A stretch of 64,000 nt of DNA from Anaerolinea sp. (lineage in GTDB: Bacteria; Chloroflexota; Limnocylindria; Limnocylindrales; CSP1-4): contig PNKK01000001.1 in assembly GCA_013822395.1 (NCBI GenBank), positions 117,667 to 181,666 on the forward strand, read 5' to 3'. The first letter of the stretch is position 1. Each line of letters begins with the position of its first letter. Below the pieces are notes generated by a model that was not told where the DNA came from, did not search any database, and saw only the letters and a list, made by a program, of their open reading frames with translations. This document shows, in pieces, positions 58,554-64,000 of the stretch. The position numbers and the translations under genes were made by a program.

Positions 58554-58705
58554 GTAGTCCGTGGATCGACCATCCGTCGAACCTTGCGACGTCGATCGGG
58601 TCGTCCTTCGTCGATTGGCGCAATGGTGGACCAAGCGGCGGCCGAGGCGCGTCCGTGGGCGGCCCTGGGGTGGCCCCTTCGTCGGATGGTCGACGCGTGG
58701 ACCAC
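58554..58705. repeat. REPIN/MITE-like element, copy C (152 bp)
   Basis: The 28-bp ends 58554-58581 and 58678-58705 are inverted repeats with 22 matches, including shared TCGACCATCCG. The right end begins TTCGTCGGATGGTCGA as in copy A. An internal TTCGTCGATTGG motif at about 58607 resembles a third arm. It lies between mtnP and an LLM gene, 38 bp before the latter's ATG. Confidence 0.8.
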
Positions 58706-58743
58706 ATACGGCCTGGCTCGACCGTTCGGCTTGACGCGACGAG

Positions 58744-59583
58744 ATGTCGGTAGGCGCGCTTCCGATCGGTGTCTGCCTCGGGTCGATCGGCGTCGACGCC
58801 GCATGGTGGCTCGAGAGCGCTCGCCGGCTGGACCAGGCCGGCTACGCCGGGATCTGGTGCTGGGACCACTTCGTCGGCAAGGGCGATCGGACGGTTCCGG
58901 TCCTCGAGCAGTGGACGATGCTCGCCGCTGCCGCCGCGCTCACGTCGCGGGCTGAGCTCGGGTCGTTCGTGGCCAACGTCATGAACCGCCACCCGGCCGT
59001 CCTCGCCCGGATGGCCGGCACGGTCCAGGCGATCAGCGGCGGCCGGCTGACGCTCGGAATCGGGATCGGCGGCCACCCCGCGGAGCACCGGGCGTACGGG
59101 ATCGAGTGGCCGTCCGCGACCGAGCGAGCCGGGCGCCTCGAGGGCGCGGTCGCTGCGATCCGGGCCCTCTGGACGGGCGGCCCGGTAGACCTCGCCGTTC
59201 CGGCGATCACCCTGCGCGACGCGGTCGCATGGCCGATCCCCGTCCCGGTGCCACGGATCATCGTCGGCGGGGAGACGCCGACCGGGGCGCGGCTGGCCGC
59301 CCGGATCGGCGACGGCTGGACTGCCTTCGACCGGACCTTCGAGCGGGACCTGCCCGCCTACCTCGAGGCGCTCGCGGCCGCCGGACGGTCCCGGGCAGAC
59401 CAGCGCCTGATCGTCGCCTTCGAGGCGGGGCGGAGCGGCGTGGACGCCCTCCAGGGCAGCCCGTGGATCTCGCGACCGGGCGAGGAGTTCGCCCGATGGC
59501 GTGCCGCGGGTGCCGACGACGTCATCGTGACCGCCCGGACGACCGCCGACATCGACCGGCTCGTTGACGCCGTGAGCCGTTGA
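58744..59583 (+). CDS. LLM-class F420-dependent oxidoreductase (3)
   Basis: A 279-residue luciferase-like protein, shorter than the other two. GIWCWDHFVGKGDRTVPVLE (about 36-55), RAELGSFVANVMNRHPAV (about 69-86), ISGGRLTLGIGIGGHPAEHR (about 96-115) and PRIIVGGETPTGARLAAR (about 169-186) define the family. The C-terminal insertion helix is reduced. It is the only one of the three LLM genes on the plus strand and is not in the cof operon, so its link to F420 is by family and proximity. The substrate is unknown. Confidence 0.85.
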   Translation: MSVGALPIGVCLGSIGVDAAWWLESARRLDQAGYAGIWCWDHFVGKGDRTVPVLEQWTMLAAAAALTSRAELGSFVANVMNRHPAVLARMAGTVQAISGGRLTLGIGIGGHPAEHRAYGIEWPSATERAGRLEGAVAAIRALWTGGPVDLAVPAITLRDAVAWPIPVPVPRIIVGGETPTGARLAARIGDGWTAFDRTFERDLPAYLEALAAAGRSRADQRLIVAFEAGRSGVDALQGSPWISRPGEEFARWRAAGADDVIVTARTTADIDRLVDAVSR

Positions 59584-59695
59584 GGCATCGCGCGGGGTAA
59601 CGCTTCTCGTGGGGGTGACCTCGGCCGGCGAGAGTTCGAGGCGTTCCCCAAGGTCTTCGGCTGCGACTGGCCCCGCCCGGCGCGAAACGAAACGG

Positions 59696-60946
59696 TCAGG
59701 GGCAAAGCGCACCGATCGGGATGACCGTGACTCCGTCGTCGCGGACATACCCGTAGCCGGTGCCCGTGATGACTGCGAGGGCGAGTGGCTCACCCGTCGC
59801 ACGGGTGTCGACTCGGTCCTTCAGTTTCATCAGGTGCTCTGCCGCGGCATCGACCTCGCCGAGGCCCAACTTCACTTCGAATGCCGCCCACTGGCCATCC
59901 GGCATCTCAATGATCGCGTCAGCCTCGAGGCCCGACTCGTCGCGATAGTGGTAGATCTGCGCCTCAAGCGCCTGGGCGTACACCCGCAGGTCGCGCACGA
60001 CGAGGTTCTCGAACAGGAACCCGAACCAGTTCAGATCCGCGAGCAGGCGCGTCGGCGTGGCGCGAACCGCGGCCACCGCGAGCGACGGGTCGACAAAGTG
60101 CCGTACCGAGGCTGCCCGCACGCGGGTGCGCGAGCGGAGCCCAGGCGACCACGCGGGGAGATCCTCGGTGATCATCAGTCGGGCCAGGGCGTCGAGGTAC
60201 GACGAGACCGTCTCCTCTTTGAGGCTTCCGTCCATCCCGTTCACGTCGGCCCGGAGCAGCTTGATCGGGGCCGGCGTCGCGAGGTTCCGGGCAAGCGAGC
60301 GCAGGAGGCGCGTGACGACCTGCGGATCCCGGCGCACCCCGTCGACACGCTGGACATCGGCGCGCGCGATCTCGCTGATGTAGCCGCGCAGGCGACGCTG
60401 GGCCTGAGGGACATCGAGGCCGAGGTTGCCGGGCCAGCCCCCGGTCGACACAAGGTCGGCGATGTGCCGGACGGTCAGCCCCGGGTCAGTCGCGCGAACT
60501 GGCTCGCCGCGCAGGACCGCCGCGAGCGAGACTGCACCCGTCGTGTGGCCCGACTCGGAGAGGGCCATCGGTCGCATCCGGAGTCGGATGATCCGCATCG
60601 CCCCGATGTGGCGCGTCTCCTCGTCGGGCGGTACCGAGGATCCCGTCAGGATGAACTGGCCCGTCGCCCCCCGGTCGTCGACGGCACGCCGGATGTAATC
60701 CCAGATCGACGGCTCGCGCTGCCACTCGTCGATGAGCCGCGGAGTGTCCCCGTCGAGGATGAGCGACGGGTCAATGGCGGCGGCTTGGCGCGCCCGCCGG
60801 TCCACGTCGAGGAGAACCTCGCTGCGGGCCGGTCGGCGCGCCGTCTCGGTCTTGCCACAGGCCTTCGGTCCCTCGACGAGCACGGCACCCGCGCTTGCGA
60901 GCGAGGCGGCGAGTTCGAGGTCGACGACGCGGGCGCGGTACGACAT
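59696..60946 (-). CDS. AAA ATPase with DUF4143 C-terminal domain
   Basis: A 416-residue archaeal-type AAA protein. The N-terminal AAA_14 part has an altered Walker A, VLVEGPKACGKTETA (about 22-36), LLDVDRRARQAAAIDP, Walker B-like PRLIDEWQREPSIWDYIRRA (about 69-88) and sensor-1 GQFILTGSS (about 96-104). The C-terminal DUF4143 domain has FGFLFENLVVRDLRVYAQAL (about 316-335), HYRDESGLEADAIIE and FEVKLGLG, resembling a PD-(D/E)XK nuclease core. Biological role is unknown; such genes are scattered and mobile. Predicted to be leaderless, with a palindrome and 23-bp repeats upstream. Confidence 0.92.
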   Translation of the reverse strand: MSYRARVVDLELAASLASAGAVLVEGPKACGKTETARRPARSEVLLDVDRRARQAAAIDPSLILDGDTPRLIDEWQREPSIWDYIRRAVDDRGATGQFILTGSSVPPDEETRHIGAMRIIRLRMRPMALSESGHTTGAVSLAAVLRGEPVRATDPGLTVRHIADLVSTGGWPGNLGLDVPQAQRRLRGYISEIARADVQRVDGVRRDPQVVTRLLRSLARNLATPAPIKLLRADVNGMDGSLKEETVSSYLDALARLMITEDLPAWSPGLRSRTRVRAASVRHFVDPSLAVAAVRATPTRLLADLNWFGFLFENLVVRDLRVYAQALEAQIYHYRDESGLEADAIIEMPDGQWAAFEVKLGLGEVDAAAEHLMKLKDRVDTRATGEPLALAVITGTGYGYVRDDGVTVIPIGALCP

Positions 60947-60952
60947 GCGCGG

Positions 60953-61034
60953 ATTGTGCGGGCGCGGAGGTCGGTCAGTCAAACTGACAGGGGGATGTTT
61001 GCGGACTTCGTAGGGGGATGTTTGCGGACTTCGC
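60953..61034 (-). promoter_or_regulatory. Promoter with palindrome and 23-bp direct repeats before the DUF4143 gene
   Basis: On the minus strand TTGACT (60977-60982) and CACAAT (60953-60958) are 18 bp apart. The predicted start falls at or next to the ATG (60946), so the mRNA would be leaderless. The palindrome GTCAGTCAAACTGAC (60974-60988) overlaps the -35. Two 23-bp repeats (60989-61011 and 61012-61034, differing only at the last base) lie immediately upstream, with a degenerate third start after them. Confidence 0.65.
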
Positions 61035-61130
61035 GGGGGGACGGATGCGGGGTGTTGCCCCGGCACCACGGATCCGTGCACGACGGACCACGGGCCCCAG
61101 CGGCGGGTTCGTGGCACCATCGTCGGACCC

Positions 61131-61607
61131 ATGACCGACCCGGCGACCGTCCCTGCCGCTTCCGACCCGATGCACGGTTGCGTGCGCTGCGGCCGTCCCG
61201 TGCCCGTCCACGTCGCCCTGTGCGAGGAGTGCAACCCGCTCGGCCTCAGGCAGCCGGCGGCGACCCAGGTCCACGCGATCGCGGCCGGGGGGATCGTCCT
61301 GTTCGTCATCGTGCTTGCCGTGCTCGCCGGCATCGGGCTGAGCGGCGTCGGGCCGTTCAGCGGCACGGTCAGAGCCGTCGAGGCGCGCGAGGGTGGGTTG
61401 GCCGTGACGATCTCGGTCTCCAACGAGGGGTCCAAGGATGCAGCGACCACCTGCCGAGTCGTCGAGGCGGATCGGCCGGCCGGCGGGCCGGGCCAGATCG
61501 TCCAGACTCCTTCGGTCCCGGCCGGGGAGACGCTCGAGTTCACCGCGCCCGTGACGGCGTTCGGCATGGACCCGAAGGCGCTCGCCGTCGACTGCCAGTC
61601 GCCGTGA
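61131..61607 (+). CDS. Zinc-ribbon, single-helix membrane protein
   Basis: A 158-residue protein of unknown role. Residues 17-34 form a zinc-ribbon-like C-x2-C...C-x2-C (CVRC and CEEC). A hydrophobic helix (about 49-70, IAAGGIVLFVIVLAVLAGIG) follows, then an extracytoplasmic beta-rich domain of about 85 residues (VTISVSNEGSKDAATTCRVV) resembling FxLYD/DUF-type envelope domains. The stop overlaps the GTG of the next gene (GTGA), so they are cotranslated. A functional link to that enzyme is not obvious. Confidence 0.75.
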   Translation: MTDPATVPAASDPMHGCVRCGRPVPVHVALCEECNPLGLRQPAATQVHAIAAGGIVLFVIVLAVLAGIGLSGVGPFSGTVRAVEAREGGLAVTISVSNEGSKDAATTCRVVEADRPAGGPGQIVQTPSVPAGETLEFTAPVTAFGMDPKALAVDCQSP

Positions 61608-62407
61608 CTCGCCATGCCGCCGAGCTCGCCTTCGCCCTCGAGGTGGCGACGCGCGCCGGCGAGCTCCAGATGGACCGCTACGAGCGCGTGGGGCGGATCG
61701 ACCACAAGTCCGCCCGGGACGTGGTCACGGAGGTGGATCACCTCTCCGAGGCGCTGATCCTGGACGCGATCCGGGCCGCCTTCCCCGGCGACGCGCTCCT
61801 GGCCGAGGAGACCGGCGAGCACGACGGTCACGCTGCCGGCCAGACGGCGACCTCGGGCCTGGGCCGGGTCTGGGTGGTCGACCCGCTGGACGGAACGATC
61901 AACTACGCGAACGGCATCCCGTTCTTCTGCGTCTCGATCGCCCTCGTGGAAGCCGGCCAGCCGGTCGTGGGTGTGATCCACGATCCAGCGCGGCGCGAAT
62001 CGTTCACGGCGACGGCGGACGGGCCGGCCGCGCTCGGCGGCGTGCCGATCCACGCGTCGGGCAAGGAGAAGCTGAGCGACTTCGTCATCTCGATGGCCCT
62101 GTCCGGGCGCGCGGTCGCGACCCGGGCGCGCGGCGTTCGGAAGGCGATCCGTGTGCCGCGCTCGATGGGCTCGGCGGCGCTTGCCCTCGCGTACGTCGCG
62201 AACGGCCGGTTCGACGCCTTCGTCCAGCAGGGCGGGCTCTCCACCTGGGACATCGCGGCCGCAGGACTCATTGCGGAGCGTGGGGGTGCCACCGTCACGA
62301 ACCTCGAGGGTGGGCCGTGGTTCGAGATCGCTGCCGCGTCGAAGTCGATCGGCGTCCTCGCGGCCCCGCCGGCGCACCACGGGGAGCTGCTGCGCCTCCT
62401 GTCCTGA
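61604..62407 (+). CDS. Inositol-monophosphatase-family phosphatase
   Basis: A 267-residue Mg2+-dependent sugar-phosphate phosphatase starting at GTG 61604. The metal motifs are complete: LLAEETGEH (about 66-74, Glu), VWVVDPLDGTINYANGIPFF (about 88-107, the D-P-L-D-G-T signature) and STWDIAAAGLIAERGG (about 213-228, final Asp). Candidates are myo-inositol-1-phosphate, histidinol phosphate or other sugar phosphates; sequence alone does not decide. It is coupled to the zinc-ribbon protein and followed by 259 bp without a recognised gene. Confidence 0.9.
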   Translation: MTRHAAELAFALEVATRAGELQMDRYERVGRIDHKSARDVVTEVDHLSEALILDAIRAAFPGDALLAEETGEHDGHAAGQTATSGLGRVWVVDPLDGTINYANGIPFFCVSIALVEAGQPVVGVIHDPARRESFTATADGPAALGGVPIHASGKEKLSDFVISMALSGRAVATRARGVRKAIRVPRSMGSAALALAYVANGRFDAFVQQGGLSTWDIAAAGLIAERGGATVTNLEGGPWFEIAAASKSIGVLAAPPAHHGELLRLLS

Positions 62408-62666
62408 CCCGGGAGGGGCGTGGCACATCGTGCTGCGCTGTTGCGACATGACCTCCGAGCGCCGCGTCCACTGGCCGGGATCGTGGACGGTTCAAGACGT
62501 GAGATCACGCCATGGATGACGCGGAGGATCCAACTCTCGAACGTTCGTACCACAACGCCGGTTCTCGACTGCATCTCGAGTCCTCGACGGGGGGCAATTG
62601 CCTCCCGTCGTTGTTCACCAGCACGGGCAACGCTGTTGTCGCCATAGTCGACCGCAGGATCGCCGG
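62408..62666. other. Intergenic region, nothing recognised
   Basis: No gene, tRNA or clear hairpin was seen between the phosphatase stop and the convergent membrane-protein stop. GC content drops here and stays low to about 63.5 kb. Confidence 0.5.
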
Positions 62667-63113
62667 CTAGTTCCACTGCAGGATTTGAGCGGAATCTACT
62701 TCGCCCGTCTGAGCGTTGACAACGACGAGGGCCTTAACGTTCTTGAAACCATTCTGTGGAGGCCCCGCGTACTCAAAGACCCAAGAATCCTCGGCATCAG
62801 TGGATGAGTACACGAGGCTACCGTCGGAGTTCTTGATCGCCGTGAGCTTGCTGGAGAGGCGCGCCTGCATGAGCTCAAGGCCGCGCACCGAGCTATTGAG
62901 TCCGGTCACCCTCTGCAGGGCTGTCTCAGCAGCTGCGTCTCGACCGACCGCCGGGACTCCGGCGGCAAGCGCGGACTCGACGAGCGTGAACTGGTCCAAG
63001 CGGAACTCGGCCGTGCCTCCTCCTCTGACAATGACATAGCCGAGGACCGTGCCGAGCAGAAGGACGCTCATAGCAGCCGAGAGGCGCCACCTAGTAATTG
63101 AGGAAGTAGTCAT
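62667..63113 (-). CDS. Membrane-anchored protein of unknown function
   Basis: The family was not recognised. The ATG at 63113 is preceded by AGGAG with 9-nt spacing, so the start is firm. The 148-residue product has one N-terminal helix (about 11-30, LSAAMSVLLLGTVLGYVIVR) and an extracellular domain ending in LVVVNAQTGEVDSAQILQWN, a strand pattern reminiscent of PepSY-like small domains. Base composition is clearly less GC-rich than the main chromosome, like the 1.8-3.6 kb patch, consistent with acquisition. Confidence 0.7.
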   Translation of the reverse strand: MTTSSITRWRLSAAMSVLLLGTVLGYVIVRGGGTAEFRLDQFTLVESALAAGVPAVGRDAAAETALQRVTGLNSSVRGLELMQARLSSKLTAIKNSDGSLVYSSTDAEDSWVFEYAGPPQNGFKNVKALVVVNAQTGEVDSAQILQWN

Positions 63114-63167
63114 AACTAAATACTCCTGCCTTGTCTTGGTGGCCAGTGAGTGAGGCCTGCGGTCCAC

Positions 63168-63440
63168 TCACGGACCTTTGCCCACCACCTGGGCGGCACT
63201 CGGGTATGTGGTGTTGCTACCGCATAGGCGACCGGCTGTGCTGAACACGAACTCGTAACCACGTAGTCGAATTGAATCCTGCCTTGACCGAAAGGTCAAT
63301 CCCGATAACCGATTTGCTCTTCACTCCGTTCGTCCAGGTGATCGCAGAGCCTTGGTTCTTAGTGATCGTCACCGGGTTGTTGATCGGCGAGCAGTTGTTG
63401 GCTGACGGCGGTTTGAACCATGATGATTGTCCTGATCTCC
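63168..63440 (-). pseudogene. Frameshifted secreted-protein gene
   Basis: One frame reads SSWFKPPSANNC, TITKNQGSAITWTNGVKSKS and IGIDLSVKAGFNSTTW, then stops at 63217. With one extra base removed after TGG, translation continues YEFVFSTAGRLCGSNTTYP, AAQVVGKGP and a stop at 63168. The continuation matches the fragment at 3268-3522 (LCGSNT, AA-x-VVGK), so the frameshift is real in this sequence. No convincing start or signal peptide was found upstream; a frame containing LVASFLADWMSAAAPTPYG near 63.47 kb may be part of it after another shift. A sequencing error is possible. Confidence 0.6.
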
Positions 63441-63530
63441 GTACGGCGTTGGGGCGGCCGCGCTCATCCAGTCTGCGAGGAACGACGCCACCAGGTCCAG
63501 GCCCGCGCCTGAGCCTGACTGGGGACAAGC

Positions 63531-63902
63531 TCAGGTGGGCGCCTGACCTCGTGGACTGAACGCTTGCCTGCTCGCTGCGACGAGCGCGACAACCAGCGCA
63601 TACATGAGCACGGTGGCGAAGACCATCGCCTGGCCAGTTGCGATGCCATACCCCGCAGACGCGAGCGCTAGGAAGGCCGGGGTCAGAACCGCGAACCAGA
63701 AGTGGCGCCGCCGAATGGCCTCCACTCCGGCGGCGATCAGCACGATGCCGAGCAGCAGTCCGCCGACTGTCTCGCTGGTGAGCGCGAGGGGGGTGTCGCG
63801 CGGGGTGCCCCCGGCGAGTCCGATCACCGAGAGGCCAGCCGAAACCATCAGTCCGCCTGCGACGGCCACCGGGATCACCGGCGGGACCTTCCATGCGTTC
63901 AT
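63531..63902 (-). CDS. Small four-helix membrane protein
   Basis: A protein of about 123 residues from ATG 63902 (GTG 63911 is an alternative). Four hydrophobic helices are apparent: VIPVAVAGGLMVSAGLSVIG, TVGGLLLGIVLIAAGVEAI, FAVLTPAFLALASAGYGIA and MVFATVLMYALVVALVAAS. The loops are short and the C-terminal tail is basic. No family was recognised. It lies 90 bp upstream of the frameshifted secreted-protein remnant on the same strand. Confidence 0.65.
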   Translation of the reverse strand: MNAWKVPPVIPVAVAGGLMVSAGLSVIGLAGGTPRDTPLALTSETVGGLLLGIVLIAAGVEAIRRRHFWFAVLTPAFLALASAGYGIATGQAMVFATVLMYALVVALVAASRQAFSPRGQAPT

Positions 63903-64000
63903 GCGGATCACTTTAGCTGGACGGTCCTTTGGCCGTTCTGTCGCGACGGAAACGCTCGGCGGCGGGCGCCGACTTGTCCGTCGGTGTTGGCCGCCATGCC

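Overview
The window is one long, gene-dense, high-GC stretch from a bacterial chromosome. It carries coenzyme F420 genes (cofE, cofC, cofD) next to three luciferase-like F420-type oxidoreductases and an F420-type PPOX protein. It also has ABC sugar importers with lipoprotein binding proteins, an argCJBRG block, many GTG/TTG starts and many 4-nt ATGA/GTGA stop-start overlaps. Together these suggest an uncultured free-living Chloroflexota (Limnocylindria/Ellin6529-like) or, less likely, an actinobacterium. This is inference from gene content and style; no rRNA or tRNA gene was seen to settle it.

Layout. 1-5.9 kb: an ABC-2 permease, a lower-GC patch with a secreted trypsin-like protease translationally coupled to a membrane-anchored protein, a decayed gene fragment, and two convergent EamA transporters. 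6-20.1 kb: a galactoside system. An MFS carrier and galK face an operon for a binding protein, two MalFG-type permeases, GH2 beta-galactosidase and GH36 alpha-galactosidase; a divergent deoR-galT-galM operon completes it. Uptake, hydrolysis and most of the Leloir pathway are present, but galE and the importer ATPase are not. argH follows.

21.7-32.2 kb: a second sugar locus. One eight-gene minus-strand operon (PfkB kinase, LacI, ManA, FGGY kinase, LacD/YihT-type aldolase, ABC ATPase, permease, binding protein) has a clear promoter with an embedded palindrome and ends at a perfect 14-bp hairpin. Divergently lie a DhnA-type aldolase and a Gfo/Idh dehydrogenase. The gene set spells import, phosphorylation, isomerisation, second phosphorylation and aldol cleavage of an unidentified sugar. 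32.2-34.6 kb: a P-loop kinase, adenosine deaminase, a small XRE regulator and a 67-bp tandem hairpin repeat. 34.6-39.9 kb: argC-J-B-R-G, with a paired ARG-box-like operator lying on the argC promoter.

40-51.5 kb: signalling and redox genes: OsmC, a receiver-GAF-EAL protein, an Rcp1-like receiver, a large Cache/PAS/GAF histidine kinase, an ABC exporter, thioredoxin reductase with an odd N-terminus, and a GGDEF protein with an alpha/alpha-toroid-like N-terminus. 51.7-59.6 kb: the F420 neighbourhood plus mtnP. 59.7-64 kb: a DUF4143 ATPase behind a repeat-rich leaderless promoter, a zinc-ribbon membrane protein coupled to an inositol-monophosphatase-family enzyme, and a lower-GC end with a frameshifted secreted-protein gene homologous to the fragment near 3.4 kb.

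Three intergenic 152-173-bp elements with inverted ends (46.4, 54.5 and 58.6 kb) form a REPIN/MITE-like family. The most promising undescribed biology is the 21.7-32.2 kb sugar pathway, the toroid-GGDEF fusion and the repeat family.
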